Notes: a model not told the origin generated them from the sequence alone. A stretch of DNA of 64,000 bases from Streptomyces flavidovirens DSM 40150 (GCF_000429085.1 NZ_AUBE01000015.1:1-64000), one strand, 5' to 3'. Numbered from the stretch's first letter, positions 1 to 9,783 are shown. Numbers and translations are program-made.

Positions 1-116
1 CGGCCGAAGTCCAGGGCCCGACCGCGGCGTTCGAAGCGCCATGCGGACAGCACCGGCTCGATCAACTCCCAGCGCGCATCGGACAGGTCACTTGGATACG
101 CACGTCGTTCCGTCAT
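1..116 (-). mobile_element. IS5-type transposase, N-terminal fragment (cut by window edge)
   Basis: The minus strand reads 38 codons from an ATG at 116, beginning MTERRAYPSDLSDARW and continuing with ELIEPVLSAW. This is the characteristic N-terminus of Streptomyces IS5/IS4-like DDE transposases. The frame is open to base 1, so the rest lies outside the window and I cannot tell whether the element is intact. No terminal inverted repeat could be recognised between 117 and 345, which otherwise holds no gene I can support. The element sits downstream of thiL, at the end of the conserved block. Confidence 0.75.
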
Positions 117-307
117 GAACTGGGCGTACCGCCAGCTGGGGGCGTGCGCCCAGGCGCGCAACCCGCCGTGTCGAAGCACGGGACAGATCTGGCGTCCTGG
201 AATGAGACAGGCGCAAGCAGGATCTCGCCCCATCTGACACACCACTGGCCTCACCACGCATAACCACAACTACAGCCCCACCAGCAACACCTCATCGAGA
301 AGCGCAA

Positions 308-357
308 ACCGCCCTAAGAGATGACGCTCAAGATGAAAACGACCTCTAAGGGGCGGT
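308..357 (-). terminator. Imperfect hairpin at the 3' end of thiL
   Basis: The arms ACCGCCC (308-314) and GGGCGGT (351-357) pair, with further partial pairing between TAAGAG and CCTCTAAG inside. The hairpin spans the thiL stop codon (346-348). The long loop makes this a moderate terminator candidate. Confidence 0.4.
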
Positions 358-1317
358 CTCGATGTCCCCGAAGTGGTCCCAGCCGCCCTTGCTCGTCCAG
401 GGCGCCCCGTCGACCGTCACCTGCGGCAGCGCGGACGGGTTGAGGACCTCGCCGATGATCTTCCAGCGAGCGGGCAGCTTCGTGTCCGGCGGGAACGTGG
501 CCACGATCGCGTGGTCCTCTCCCCCGGTCAGCACCCACTGCAGCGGGTCCACGCCCACGGCCTGCCCGATGTCGGACATCTGCGTCGGGATGTCGATGAG
601 CCCGGACCGCAGGTCGATACGGACCTTGCTGGCCTCCGCGATGTGGCCGAGGTCCGCCACGAGCCCGTCGCTGACGTCCGTCATGGCGGTGGCGCCGAGC
701 TCGGCGGCCGCGGGGCCCGCGTGGTACGGCGGCTCGGGGCGCCGGTGCGCCTCGACGAAGGCGCGCGGCGAGCGGAACCCCCGCGAGAGGACGGCCAGGC
801 CCGCCGCCGACCAGCCCAGCCAGCCGGTGACGGCGACGACGTCGCCGGGCCTCGCGCCCGACCGGGTCACCGGTTCGTGGTTGCGCAGGTCGCCGAGCGC
901 GGTGATCGCCACGGTGATGGTCTCGCCGCGTACGACGTCACCGCCGACGACGGCGGCGCCCGCGACCGCGCACTCGTCCCTGATGCCGTCCATCAGCTCG
1001 GTCGGCCAGCTCACGGGGAGTTCGGCGGGCACGACGAGGCCGAGCAGCAGCGCGGTCGGTACCGCGCCCATGGCGGCGATGTCGGCCAGATTCTGGGCCG
1101 CGGCCTTGCGGCCCACGTCGTACGCCGTCGACCAGTCGCGCCGGAAGTGCCGTCCTTCGAGCAGGATGTCCGTACTCGCCACGACCCGCCGGTCGGGTGC
1201 GGCCACGACGGCGGCGTCGTCGCCGGGCCCCAGCCGTACCGCCGGGGTGGAGGTGAGCCGGGAGGTGAGCTCTCTGATGAGCCCGAACTCCCCCAGTTCG
1301 CCCACAGTGCCCTTCAT
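346..1317 (-). CDS. thiL: Thiamine-monophosphate kinase
   Basis: A 323-residue protein of the ThiL/PurM-like ATP-binding superfamily, which phosphorylates thiamine monophosphate to thiamine pyrophosphate in the cytoplasm. The N-terminus carries GEFGLIREL followed by the metal/ATP motif LGPGDDAAVV (about residues 31-40). STDILLEGRHF and the alanine-rich NLADIAAMGA segment (about 77-86) are typical of ThiL, as is the late LTGGEDHAIVATF. Length matches the family. The ATG at 1317 begins MKGTVGELGEFG and is the natural start. It is divergent from the Lrp-domain gene, with about 200 bp between them. No TPP riboswitch was recognised upstream, so regulation is not apparent. Confidence 0.95.
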   Translation of the reverse strand: MKGTVGELGEFGLIRELTSRLTSTPAVRLGPGDDAAVVAAPDRRVVASTDILLEGRHFRRDWSTAYDVGRKAAAQNLADIAAMGAVPTALLLGLVVPAELPVSWPTELMDGIRDECAVAGAAVVGGDVVRGETITVAITALGDLRNHEPVTRSGARPGDVVAVTGWLGWSAAGLAVLSRGFRSPRAFVEAHRRPEPPYHAGPAAAELGATAMTDVSDGLVADLGHIAEASKVRIDLRSGLIDIPTQMSDIGQAVGVDPLQWVLTGGEDHAIVATFPPDTKLPARWKIIGEVLNPSALPQVTVDGAPWTSKGGWDHFGDIETAP

Positions 1318-1522
1318 GGATGTGCCCCTTCTGCCCCAGTGCGCTTGCGGTCGCGAGCCATCACTGCTGTAGGTACCGTCAACACATACGTCAACTTCTG
1401 GTCTTCGTACGCCACGCTCCGTACGCCGACGGCCGCGCGGGTCTCCCCGCTGCCCGTGACGACGCGATACGGTGGCGTCTCTTTATCTCCCACATGATCC
1501 TCGTGGCCGCCCTGGAGGTTCC

Positions 1523-1756
1523 GTGGTACAGGCGTACATCCTCATTCAGACCGAGGTGGGCAAGGCGTCGTCCGTCGCCGAGACCATCGGCAAGATTCCG
1601 GGAGTGATCCAGGCCGAGGACGTGACCGGACCCTATGACGTGATTGTGCGGGCGCAGGCCGACACGGTCGACGATCTCGGCCGGCTGGTGGTCGCCAGGG
1701 TCCAGCAAGTGGACGGGATCACCCGCACTCTGACCTGCCCGGTCGTGCACATCTAG
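1523..1756 (+). CDS. Stand-alone Lrp/AsnC ligand-binding (RAM) domain protein
   Basis: A 77-residue protein (VVQAYILIQTEVG start, GTG codon) containing only the alpha-beta RAM domain of Lrp/AsnC regulators. No helix-turn-helix is present, so it probably binds small molecules or assembles with full-length Lrp proteins instead of binding DNA alone. The segment TGPYDVIVRAQADTVDDLG is typical. The GTG at 1523 is preferred over the in-frame ATG at 1472 because GGAGG lies just upstream (1514-1518) and the extra 17 residues look unrelated to the family. It lies immediately upstream of the DUF3515 gene on the same strand. Its physiological ligand cannot be read from sequence. Confidence 0.88.
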   Translation: MVQAYILIQTEVGKASSVAETIGKIPGVIQAEDVTGPYDVIVRAQADTVDDLGRLVVARVQQVDGITRTLTCPVVHI

Positions 1757-1764
1757 CCCCCGTC

Positions 1765-1776
1765 TACTCTTGGCCG
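1765..1776 (+). promoter_or_regulatory. -10 element of a probable leaderless promoter for the DUF3515 gene
   Basis: TACTCT (1765-1770) fits the TANNNT consensus and ends six bases before the GTG at 1777. This is the spacing expected if transcription starts on the start codon. No ribosome binding site is visible, which fits leaderless translation and supports this start. Confidence 0.5.
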
Positions 1777-2268
1777 GTGACTTCCACTTCCCGCCGGCTT
1801 CTCTCGTACTGGTCGGTGTCGGCGCTCTCGTGCGCCGCCCTGCTGCTCGCTGCCGCCGGCTGCTCCCTCACGGACGATGCCGTGGCGGTCCCGGTTCCCA
1901 CGCCGTCCCCGGAAGAGGCCGAGGTGTGCCGGGCACTGCACCGTGAGCTGCCGCAGGCCGTCGACGGGCAGCAGCGGCGCACCTCCGAACCGGAGTCGGA
2001 CCTCACCGCCGTATGGGGAGATCCGGCGATCGTACTGCGCTGCGGTGTCCCGCGGCCGGAGAAGATGGACGATCCGGCGGCGAAGGCGGTGGAGGCGGAC
2101 GGCGTCAACTGGATGCTGGAGCGGCAGGGGGACGGCAGTCCGCGCTTCACCACGACCTACCGCGAGGCCTACGTCGAGGTGACCCTGCCCGCGAAGTACG
2201 CCCACGACGTCACGCCGTTGGCGGCCTTCGCGGCGCCGGTGAAGAAGACGGTGCCGGACAGCCTCTAG
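1777..2268 (+). CDS. DUF3515 family lipoprotein
   Basis: A 163-residue exported protein of the actinobacterial DUF3515 family, function unknown. Residues 1-29 form a signal peptide ending in a lipobox (LLAAAGC), so the mature protein should be lipid-anchored at Cys29 on the outer face of the membrane. The mature part contains EVCRALHRELP and GDPAIVLRCGVP, typical of this family. The gene starts with GTG at 1777, only six bases after a TACTCT -10 hexamer. It lies next to ddlA, a conserved neighbourhood in Streptomyces, which hints at a cell-envelope role but does not prove one. It converges with ddlA. Confidence 0.88.
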   Translation: MTSTSRRLLSYWSVSALSCAALLLAAAGCSLTDDAVAVPVPTPSPEEAEVCRALHRELPQAVDGQQRRTSEPESDLTAVWGDPAIVLRCGVPRPEKMDDPAAKAVEADGVNWMLERQGDGSPRFTTTYREAYVEVTLPAKYAHDVTPLAAFAAPVKKTVPDSL

Positions 2269-2297
2269 CCGCTGCCCGGCGCACGTCGCGTCGCTCG

Positions 2298-3455
<1,158 letters not shown>

Positions 3456-3601
3456 ATCGAGCTGAGACTACCGTGCACATCCGGTGCCGTGGAGTGCGGG
3501 CGCGGGCGCGGCGCGCTGCCCGGCTCCCCGGCCGGTGCGCGCAGGCCACCGCGGTACCTCGAAGCCCGTGAGAGGTGCGTGAGAGGTACGTGAAGAAGGG
3601 G

Positions 3602-4615
3602 TCAGCGGCGCTCGGGCTTGGCGCTGCGTGACATCAGCTCCTTCAGCGCGACGATCGGCGGCTTCCCGTTGTGGACGATGTCCACGACCGTGTCCGTGAT
3701 CGGCATGTCGATGCCGTGCCGACGGGCCAGATCGGCCACCGATTCGCAGGATTTGACGCCTTCGGCGGTCTGCTTGGTGACCGCGATGGTCTCTTCGAGC
3801 GTCATGCCCCGGCCCAGGTTGGTGCCGAAGGTGTGGTTGCGCGAGAGCGGCGAGGAGCAGGTCGCCACCAGGTCGCCGAGACCGGCGAGACCGGAGAAGG
3901 TGAGCGGGTCGGCTCCCATCGCCAGGCCCAGGCGGGTCGTTTCGGCGAGGCCGCGGGTGATGAGCGAGCCCTTGGCGTTGTCGCCGAGGCCCATGCCGTC
4001 CGCGATGCCGACGGCGAGGCCGATGACGTTCTTGACGGCGCCGCCCAGCTCGCAGCCGACGACGTCGGTGTTGGTGTACGGGCGGAAGTACGGGGTGTGG
4101 CAGGCCGCCTGGAGCCGGGTGGCCACCGACTCGTCGGTGCACGCGACGACCGCGGCGGCGGGCATCCGGGCGACGATCTCCTTGGCCAGGTTGGGGCCTG
4201 TGACCACCGCGACCCGCTCGGCGGGCACCTTGGCGACCTCCTCGATGACCTCACTCATCCGCTTGGCGGTGCCGAGTTCGACTCCCTTCATGAGGGAGAC
4301 GAGGACGGTGTCGGCGGGCAGCAGCGGCGCCCAGGCGGCGAGGTTGCCGCGCAGCGTCTGCGAGGGGATGGCGAGCACCGTGAAGTCGGCGCCCTCGGCG
4401 GCCTCGGCTGCGTCGGTGGTGGCGCGCAGCGAGGCGGGCAGTTCGACGCCCGGGAAATAGTCGGGGTTCGTACGGCCCTTGTTGATGGCGTCGGCGACTT
4501 CGGCGCGGCGGCCCCAGAGGGTCACGTCGCAGCCGGCGTCGGCCAGCACCATGCCGAAGGCCGTGCCCCAGGACCCTGTTCCGAATACGGCCGCCTTGAC
4601 CGGCTGGCGTGTCAC
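3602..4615 (-). CDS. gpsA: NAD(P)-dependent glycerol-3-phosphate dehydrogenase
   Basis: A 337-residue cytoplasmic dehydrogenase reducing dihydroxyacetone phosphate to sn-glycerol 3-phosphate for phospholipid synthesis. The Rossmann motif AVFGTGSWGTAFG is at about residues 8-20. Later motifs include KGVELGT, the substrate-binding VTGPNLAKEI, and GGAVKNVIGLAVGIADG with the catalytic lysine. The GTG at 4615 is chosen because it gives the normal family length and overlaps the plsC stop by four bases (GTGA), a translationally coupled arrangement. The order plsC-gpsA makes metabolic sense, since GpsA supplies the backbone whose acylated product PlsC uses. Confidence 0.95.
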   Translation of the reverse strand: MTRQPVKAAVFGTGSWGTAFGMVLADAGCDVTLWGRRAEVADAINKGRTNPDYFPGVELPASLRATTDAAEAAEGADFTVLAIPSQTLRGNLAAWAPLLPADTVLVSLMKGVELGTAKRMSEVIEEVAKVPAERVAVVTGPNLAKEIVARMPAAAVVACTDESVATRLQAACHTPYFRPYTNTDVVGCELGGAVKNVIGLAVGIADGMGLGDNAKGSLITRGLAETTRLGLAMGADPLTFSGLAGLGDLVATCSSPLSRNHTFGTNLGRGMTLEETIAVTKQTAEGVKSCESVADLARRHGIDMPITDTVVDIVHNGKPPIVALKELMSRSAKPERR

Positions 4616-5364
4616 TTCGCGTTCTCTCCCTCGGCCTCGCGCCGCTGCTGCGCGCGGGCCCTGCGGTGGTCGTACGGCTGGGTGGGCGCGGGCTCGCCGC
4701 GCAGCTCGGCAAGCTGCTCCGTGATGGCGGCCATGATGGCCTCGGTTGCTTCTCGCAGCACTTCGGGCGTCGGTTCCTTGCCGTAGAACCGGTTCAGGTC
4801 GACCGGCGGACCCGCCTGCACCTGAAGCGTCTTGCGCGGGAAGAGCTGGAGTTTCTTCTCCTTGGCGTACGGCGGCATCGCCAAGTTGGCGCCCCACTGG
4901 GCGACCGGGATGACGGGGGCCTTGGTCATGAGGGCCACACGCGCCGCTCCGGTCTTTCCGGCCATCGGCCACATGTCGGGGTCGCGGGTGAGCGTGCCTT
5001 CGGGATAGAAGGCGACGCATTCGCCCCGCTCGATGGCGGCGACGGCCGCGCGGAAGGCGTCGAGTGCGTTGGTGGTCTCGCGGTAGACGGGGATCTGGCC
5101 CGTACCGCGCAGCATCATCCCGACAAACGGGGTTTTGAAGAGGCCCGCCTTGGCCAGCAGCCGGGGAACACGTCCCGTGTTGTACTGGAAGTGCCCGTAG
5201 GAGAGCGGGTCCAGGTACGAGTTGTGATTGACCGCGGTGATGAATCCGCCCTCGGCCGGAATGTTCTCCATTCCGCGCCAGTCCCGCTTGAACAGAACCA
5301 CCAGCGGCGGTTTAGCGATGACCGCCGCCAGGCGGTACCAGAAGCCGATTCTGCGGCGGGACAC
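4612..5364 (-). CDS. plsC: 1-acyl-sn-glycerol-3-phosphate acyltransferase
   Basis: A 250-residue membrane-associated acyltransferase that converts lysophosphatidic acid to phosphatidic acid. The catalytic NHNSYLDP (HX4D type) is at about residue 45, and the second conserved block FYPEGTLTRD at about 125. An N-terminal hydrophobic stretch (LAAVIAKPPLVVLF) fits membrane association. The C-terminus is lysine/arginine-rich and likely disordered. The GTG at 5364 is chosen because a good ribosome binding site (AGGAAGG) precedes it. The longer open frame upstream adds an arginine-rich stretch unlike the family. It overlaps gpsA by four bases and is divergent from the F420 gene. It could also be annotated simply as a lysophospholipid acyltransferase family protein. 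Confidence 0.92.
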   Translation of the reverse strand: MSRRRIGFWYRLAAVIAKPPLVVLFKRDWRGMENIPAEGGFITAVNHNSYLDPLSYGHFQYNTGRVPRLLAKAGLFKTPFVGMMLRGTGQIPVYRETTNALDAFRAAVAAIERGECVAFYPEGTLTRDPDMWPMAGKTGAARVALMTKAPVIPVAQWGANLAMPPYAKEKKLQLFPRKTLQVQAGPPVDLNRFYGKEPTPEVLREATEAIMAAITEQLAELRGEPAPTQPYDHRRARAQQRREAEGENAK

Positions 5365-5548
5365 TCGGACACCTTCCTCTAGAACCGGGCTGCTTGTACG
5401 TGTGCGCCTGGTCAGCCGCACAAGTGTCGCGCCAGGTCCCCTGTCTGTCGAGAACACCGTACGCCCCGGCCCGGGGCCCCGGATCCCCTTCCGGCCGTAC
5501 GGGCAGGCCACAATAAGGCCCGACGCTCACTGGACGGAGGGCCCGCCA

Positions 5549-6412
5549 CTGAACACGCTCCGGACCGCTCCCTGGTCCCTGGTAGTGCCCCTGAAGCCCC
5601 TGTTGCTGGCCAAGAGCAGGCTCGGCCCGTCGGCGGGTGACGCGTTGCGCCCCAGGCTCGCTCTGGCCTTCGCCGAGGACACCGTGGCGGCCGTGCTGGC
5701 CTGCCCCGCCGTACGGGATGTGGTGGTCGTCACGGACGACGGCCCCGCGGGCACCGCACTGGCCGCCCTCGGGGCGCGTATCGCGCCGGACGCCCCGGCC
5801 GCGGGTCTCAACGCCGCCCTGGCGCACGGGGCGCGCACGGTGCGCGCGCTGCGGCCCGGTGCGGCCGTCGCGGCGCTGAATGCCGATCTGCCCGCACTGC
5901 GGCCGGGCGAATTGCAGCAGGTGCTCGATTACGCCGCCGCATTTCCGCGCGCATTTCTGGCTGATGCGACCGGAATCGGTACGACACTGCTTTCCGCGGC
6001 ACCGGGGGTGGAATTGGCGCCGTTCTTCGGCGGCCCTTCCCGCGCCCGGCATTCGGCTGCGGGCGCCCGGGAAATACCTCTCGACGGAGTCGATTCCGTA
6101 CGCCAGGACGTGGACACCGGTGACGATCTCCGGGCGGCGCTGGCGCTCGGCGTGGGTCCGCGCACGGCCCGGCTGAGCGGGGCGGTCACCGGCAGATACG
6201 CTGCGGTCATGCAGGCGACCGCGTACACGTACGACTCCGAGACCCGCAGCGGCAGTGTGCTGCTCGACGACGGCACCCCGGTGGACTTCGACGCCACGGC
6301 CTTCGACGCGGGCGGCCTGCGGCTGCTGCGCCCAGGGCAGCGGGTGCGCATCGAGGGGGAGGGCGAGGGCGCGGACCTGCGCATCACCCTGGTGACGCTG
6401 CAGACGTTCTGA
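5549..6412 (+). CDS. cofC: CofC/FbiD guanylyltransferase fused to a cold-shock-like domain
   Basis: The first about 210 residues are the F420-pathway guanylyltransferase (CofC, called FbiD in actinobacteria), which activates phospholactate or phosphoenolpyruvate with GTP. The N-terminal SLVVPLKPLLLAKSRLG is diagnostic, and ALNADLPALRPGEL and FFGGPSRARHSA are family motifs. The same frame then continues without a stop into about 67 residues beginning MQATAYTYDSETRSGSV, resembling a cold-shock or S1-like small protein. The proposed start is CTG at 5549, because GGAGG lies eight bases upstream and no ATG is suitably placed. The next candidate, GTG at 5585, has no ribosome binding site and trims the conserved N-terminus. 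The second domain may also be made separately from ATG 6209. Confidence 0.85.
   Translation: MNTLRTAPWSLVVPLKPLLLAKSRLGPSAGDALRPRLALAFAEDTVAAVLACPAVRDVVVVTDDGPAGTALAALGARIAPDAPAAGLNAALAHGARTVRALRPGAAVAALNADLPALRPGELQQVLDYAAAFPRAFLADATGIGTTLLSAAPGVELAPFFGGPSRARHSAAGAREIPLDGVDSVRQDVDTGDDLRAALALGVGPRTARLSGAVTGRYAAVMQATAYTYDSETRSGSVLLDDGTPVDFDATAFDAGGLRLLRPGQRVRIEGEGEGADLRITLVTLQTF
6173..6208 (+). promoter_or_regulatory. Candidate internal promoter for the cold-shock-like domain
   Basis: TACGCT (6197-6202) is followed six bases later by ATG at 6209, and CTGAGC (6173-6178) sits 18 bases upstream of the hexamer. This is the pattern of a leaderless Streptomyces promoter. It suggests that the small C-terminal domain is, or was, an independent gene whose frame has merged with cofC. 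Confidence 0.4.
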
Positions 6413-6444
6413 GGGGGCCGCCGGGCGGCTCCCGGACACACCGC

Positions 6445-6474
6445 GGGCCGGGCTCCCCGGAGGGAGCCCGGCCC
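6445..6474. terminator. Bidirectional hairpin between cofC and hupS
   Basis: A perfect 12-bp stem (GGGCCGGGCTCC with GGAGCCCGGCCC) and a six-base loop lie between the convergent cofC and hupS ends. Confidence 0.75.
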
Positions 6475-6500
6475 GGCGCGTGAGTCGTTGCTGCCCCTGC

Positions 6501-7190
6501 TTACTTCCCCGCAGCGGTCTTCTTCGCGGTGGTCTTGCGCGCCGTGGCCTTCTTGGCGGGGGCCTTCTTCGCGGTGGCCTTCTTGGCCGGCGCGGTCTTC
6601 TTGGCGGTGGCCTTCTTGGCGGCGGGCGTGGCCTTCTTGGCGCCGGCCGTCTTCTTCGCCGTCGCCGTGGTCTTCTTGGCGGCCGCGGTGGTCTTCTTGG
6701 CGGCGCCCGTGGCCTTCTTGGCCGGGGCCGTCTTCTTCGCCGCGGCGGTGGTCTTCTTGGCGGGAGCCGCCTTCTTCGCCGGGGTCGTCTTCTTGGCGGC
6801 GGCCCTCTTGGTGGCGGCCTTCTTGGCCGCTGCCTTGGCAATGGTGGGGGGCGGACCCGAAAGGCTGCCCTTGGGCGCCTTCTTGACGGCTACCTCGCCA
6901 CCCTTGGGGAGCTTCTTCGAGCCGCTGACCAGGTCCTTGAAGCCCTGACCGGCGCGGAAGCGCGGAACCGAGGTCTTCTTGACCCGTACCCGCTCGCCCG
7001 TCTGCGGGTTGCGCGCGTAACGGGCCGGACGCTCGACCTTCTCGAACGATCCGAAGCCGGTGACCGACACACGGTCGCCGGCGACCGTTGCACGGACGAT
7101 CGCGTCGAGTACCGCGTCGACCGCGTCCGCGGCCTGCTGACGGCCGCCGACCTTGTCTGCAATCGCTTCTACGAGCTGCGCCTTGTTCAC
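6501..7190 (-). CDS. hupS: HU-family nucleoid protein with lysine/alanine-rich tail (HupS type)
   Basis: A 229-residue protein with an N-terminal HU DNA-bending domain (residues 1-92: MNKAQLVEAIADKVGG, then FGSFEKVERPARYARNPQTG). A C-terminal tail of about 120 residues consists almost only of lysine, alanine, threonine and proline in AKKTAPAKKA-type repeats resembling histone H1. This two-part architecture is that of HupS, the spore-associated HU protein of Streptomyces; the ordinary HupA lacks the tail. It should compact and protect DNA. The tail is low-complexity, so its repeat number probably varies between strains. ATG at 7190. It converges with cofC across a strong hairpin. Expression in sporulation is inferred from the family only. 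Confidence 0.95.
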   Translation of the reverse strand: MNKAQLVEAIADKVGGRQQAADAVDAVLDAIVRATVAGDRVSVTGFGSFEKVERPARYARNPQTGERVRVKKTSVPRFRAGQGFKDLVSGSKKLPKGGEVAVKKAPKGSLSGPPPTIAKAAAKKAATKRAAAKKTTPAKKAAPAKKTTAAAKKTAPAKKATGAAKKTTAAAKKTTATAKKTAGAKKATPAAKKATAKKTAPAKKATAKKAPAKKATARKTTAKKTAAGK

Positions 7191-7333
7191 GTCTTCCCCT
7201 TCGGAGACATTGCCAGAACGAATGTGTTCAAGCTTTTTCGCACGTTAGGCAGATATATACCGCAAATCAAACACGAAACGGGCTAATCACCCTAGTGCCG
7301 CAACGAAGTAGACCGGCGGGAGTTCCACAGGTC

Positions 7334-7561
7334 TCAGTCACCTTCAGGGAATCGACCCTCATCGAGGTCCTTCATCAACCTGTCCAGGCGCCTTGCCGCA
7401 TCGGCGAGATCGTGTTTCGCCGCGGCCGTTATGACCAGCAGCTTCCGGGTCAGCGCCATCCGTACGCCCTCCGGGACTTGCAGTGTGCGCACCCTTGTGT
7501 GTGCTTCTTTCAACCGGTCCGCGACTGCCTCATAGAGCTTGAGTTGGCTGTCGCGTTCCAT
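7334..7561 (-). CDS. Conserved small protein of unknown function
   Basis: A 75-residue protein (MERDSQLKLYEAVADR start) that I do not recognise as a named family. It is predicted to be almost entirely alpha-helical and charged, with heptad-like spacing through LKEAHTRVRTLQVPEGV and DAARRLDRLMKDLDEG, so a small helical bundle or coiled coil is plausible. It has no signal peptide or membrane segment. The ATG at 7561 is preferred over a TTG 48 bases upstream because the extra 16 residues are proline/arginine-rich and unlike the rest. It lies between hupS and leuD, on the same strand as both. A regulatory or DNA-associated role would be guesswork. Confidence 0.7.
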   Translation of the reverse strand: MERDSQLKLYEAVADRLKEAHTRVRTLQVPEGVRMALTRKLLVITAAAKHDLADAARRLDRLMKDLDEGRFPEGD

Positions 7562-7703
7562 GCACCGATTGTGCCATCTGGGGCGAGTTGTCGCCTCCGG
7601 CGGGGGCAACTAATGGATTCCCGGTGTCCAAAAGGCCTCCAGGAGACTTGCCTCAGCGCCCTCATCTTGCACGCGTACCACGGGAGTTGAGGCCCAAACA
7701 TGA

Positions 7704-7737
7704 CGTTGCCCCCCGCCGTGGACGGCAGGGGGCAACG
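7704..7737 (-). terminator. Hairpin downstream of leuD
   Basis: CGTTGCCCCC (7704-7713) pairs with GGGGGCAACG (7728-7737), with further GCCG/CGGC pairing inside. It lies 17 bp beyond the leuD stop and likely ends the leuCD transcript. Confidence 0.7.
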
Positions 7738-7753
7738 GAGTGATGGAAGGGGG

Positions 7754-8353
7754 TCAGACCTGCACCGTACTGGGCTTGAACGACGGCCTGGCGGCCTCGT
7801 AGGCGGCGATGGACGGCTCGTTCTGGAGGGTGATGCTGATGTCGTCGAGACCGTTCAGCAGTCGCCAGCGGGCGTTCTCGTCAAGCTCAAAATCAGCCGT
7901 AATGCTTCCGGCACGGACTTGACGGTCCTCAAGGTCCACGGTGATCTCCGCCGTGGGGTCCGCCTCGACCAGATCCCAGAGCGCGTCCACGGTCTTCTGG
8001 TCCAGTACGACGGTCAGCAGCCCGTTCTTGAGCGAGTTGCCGCGGAAGATGTCCGCGAACCGCGAGGAGATCACGGCTTTGAAGCCGTAATTCTGCAGGG
8101 CCCACACGGCGTGCTCACGCGAGGAGCCGGTACCGAAGTCGGGGCCCGCCACCAGAACCGTGGCACCTTCCCGCTCGGGGCGGTTGAGCACGAACTGCGG
8201 GTCCTTGCGCCAGGCCTCGAACAGCCCGTCCTCGAAACCGTCGCGGGTGACCTTCTTCAGCCAGTGGGCCGGGATGATCTGGTCGGTGTCGACGTTGCTG
8301 CGGCGCAGCGGAACGGCCCGGCCGGTGTGTGCGGTGAAAGCTTCCATGGCCAT
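7754..8353 (-). CDS. leuD: 3-isopropylmalate dehydratase, small subunit
   Basis: A 199-residue subunit that combines with LeuC to isomerise 2- to 3-isopropylmalate in leucine synthesis. Family motifs are [19 protein letters not shown] (about residues 15-33), [19 protein letters not shown] (about 68-86) and [18 protein letters not shown]. The ATG at 8353 is ten bases after a GGAGG located inside the end of leuC, so translation is probably coupled; an internal ATG six bases later is the alternative. It lies five bases downstream of leuC. Leucine control through the divergent ndgR is expected in streptomycetes. Confidence 0.97.
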   Translation of the reverse strand: MAMEAFTAHTGRAVPLRRSNVDTDQIIPAHWLKKVTRDGFEDGLFEAWRKDPQFVLNRPEREGATVLVAGPDFGTGSSREHAVWALQNYGFKAVISSRFADIFRGNSLKNGLLTVVLDQKTVDALWDLVEADPTAEITVDLEDRQVRAGSITADFELDENARWRLLNGLDDISITLQNEPSIAAYEAARPSFKPSTVQV

Positions 8354-8358
8354 GATGC

Positions 8359-9783
8359 TCAGGCCTCCACGAGCGTCGGAACGTCGGACAGGTCGGCGGG
8401 CGCGGCCAGGTGGCCCAGCACCGCCGTGGCGGCGGCGACCTGCGGCGACACCAGGTGGGTACGGCCGCCCTTGCCCTGCCTGCCCTCGAAGTTGCGGTTG
8501 GAGGTGGACGCGGAGCGCTCACCGGGCGCGAGCTGGTCCGGGTTCATGCCCAGACACATCGAGCAGCCCGCGTGCCGCCATTCGGCCCCGGCGGCGGTGA
8601 ACACCTTGTCCAGGCCCTCCTCGATGGCCTGGAGGGCGACGCGCACCGAGCCGGGAACGATCAGCATCCGTACGCCACTCGCGACTTTTCGGCCGTCCAT
8701 GAGCGCTGCGGCGGCCCGCAGGTCTTCGATGCGGCCGTTGGTGCACGAACCTACGAAGACGGTGTCCACCTTGATCTCGCGCAGCGGCTGCCCCGCGGCC
8801 AAACCCATGTACTCCAGGGCCTTTTCGGCGGCGAAGCGCTCCGAAGCGTCCTCGTACGAAGCAGGGTCGGGGACGTTCGCCGACAGGGGCGCGCCCTGGC
8901 CCGGGTTGGTGCCCCAGGTGACGAACGGCGCCAGTTCCGCGGCGTCGATGACGACCTCGGCGTCGAAAACGGCGTCGTCGTCGGTGCGCAGCGTCTGCCA
9001 GTAGGCGACGGCCGCGTCCCAGTCCTCGCCCTGCGGCGCGTGTGCCCGCCCCTGGAGATAGTCGAAGGTGGTCTTGTCGGGGGCGATCATGCCCGCCCGA
9101 GCGCCGGCCTCGATCGACATGTTGCAGATGGTCATCCGGGCCTCCATCGAGAGCTTCTCGATGGCGGAACCGCGGTATTCGAGTACGTAACCCTGACCGC
9201 CGCCGGTGCCGATCTTCGCGATGATCGCCAGGATCAGGTCCTTGGCGGTTACGTCGGCGGGCAGTTCGCCCTCGACCGTGATCGCCATGGTCTTCGGGGG
9301 CGCCATCGGCAGGGTCTGGGTGGCCAGGACGTGCTCCACCTGCGACGTACCGATACCGAAGGCCAGCGCGCCGAACGCGCCGTGCGTGGAGGTGTGGCTG
9401 TCGCCGCACACCACGGTGGTGCCGGGCTGGGTCAGGCCAAGCTGCGGTCCCACCACGTGGACGACGCCCTGCTCGACGTCGCCGAGCGGGTGCAGGCGCA
9501 CCCCGAAATCGGCGCAGTTCTTGCGCAGCGTCTCCAGCTGGACACGGGAGACCGGGTCCGCGATCGGCTTGTCGATGTCGAGGGTGGGGGTGTTGTGATC
9601 CTCGGTGGCGATGGTGAGGTCGAGCCGCCGCACCTGGCGGCCGCTCTTGCGGAGGCCGTCGAAGGCCTGCGGGCTGGTCACCTCGTGCAGCAGGTGCAGA
9701 TCGATGAAGAGGAGGTCCGGCTCGCCCTCGGCGCGCCTGACGACATGGTCGTCCCAGACCTTCTCCGCAAGTGTCCTACCCAT
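8359..9783 (-). CDS. leuC: 3-isopropylmalate dehydratase, large subunit
   Basis: A 474-residue aconitase-superfamily protein carrying the [4Fe-4S] cluster of isopropylmalate isomerase. [15 protein letters not shown] starts the protein. [22 protein letters not shown] is the substrate/cluster region (about residues 141-162). The cluster cysteines sit in [14 protein letters not shown] (about residue 350) and [10 protein letters not shown] (about 407-416). The length is normal. ATG at 9783 follows a GAAGGGA ribosome binding site. It is the first gene of leuCD, divergent from ndgR, with the shared intergenic region holding a candidate operator. Confidence 0.97.
   Translation of the reverse strand: MGRTLAEKVWDDHVVRRAEGEPDLLFIDLHLLHEVTSPQAFDGLRKSGRQVRRLDLTIATEDHNTPTLDIDKPIADPVSRVQLETLRKNCADFGVRLHPLGDVEQGVVHVVGPQLGLTQPGTTVVCGDSHTSTHGAFGALAFGIGTSQVEHVLATQTLPMAPPKTMAITVEGELPADVTAKDLILAIIAKIGTGGGQGYVLEYRGSAIEKLSMEARMTICNMSIEAGARAGMIAPDKTTFDYLQGRAHAPQGEDWDAAVAYWQTLRTDDDAVFDAEVVIDAAELAPFVTWGTNPGQGAPLSANVPDPASYEDASERFAAEKALEYMGLAAGQPLREIKVDTVFVGSCTNGRIEDLRAAAALMDGRKVASGVRMLIVPGSVRVALQAIEEGLDKVFTAAGAEWRHAGCSMCLGMNPDQLAPGERSASTSNRNFEGRQGKGGRTHLVSPQVAAATAVLGHLAAPADLSDVPTLVEA

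Noticed and set aside
362-1497. Long plus-strand open frames antisense to thiL
   Set aside because: They lie opposite a well-recognised gene, are rich in Arg/Ser/Pro and arise from high GC content. No ribosome binding site or known motif.
1318-1522. TPP riboswitch upstream of thiL
   Set aside because: The conserved THI-box elements (CTGAGA and ACCTGATC types) were not found on the minus strand of this gap.
6541-6850. Short repeats in hupS as a DNA repeat element
   Set aside because: They encode the lysine/alanine-rich HupS tail; repetition is explained by protein composition.
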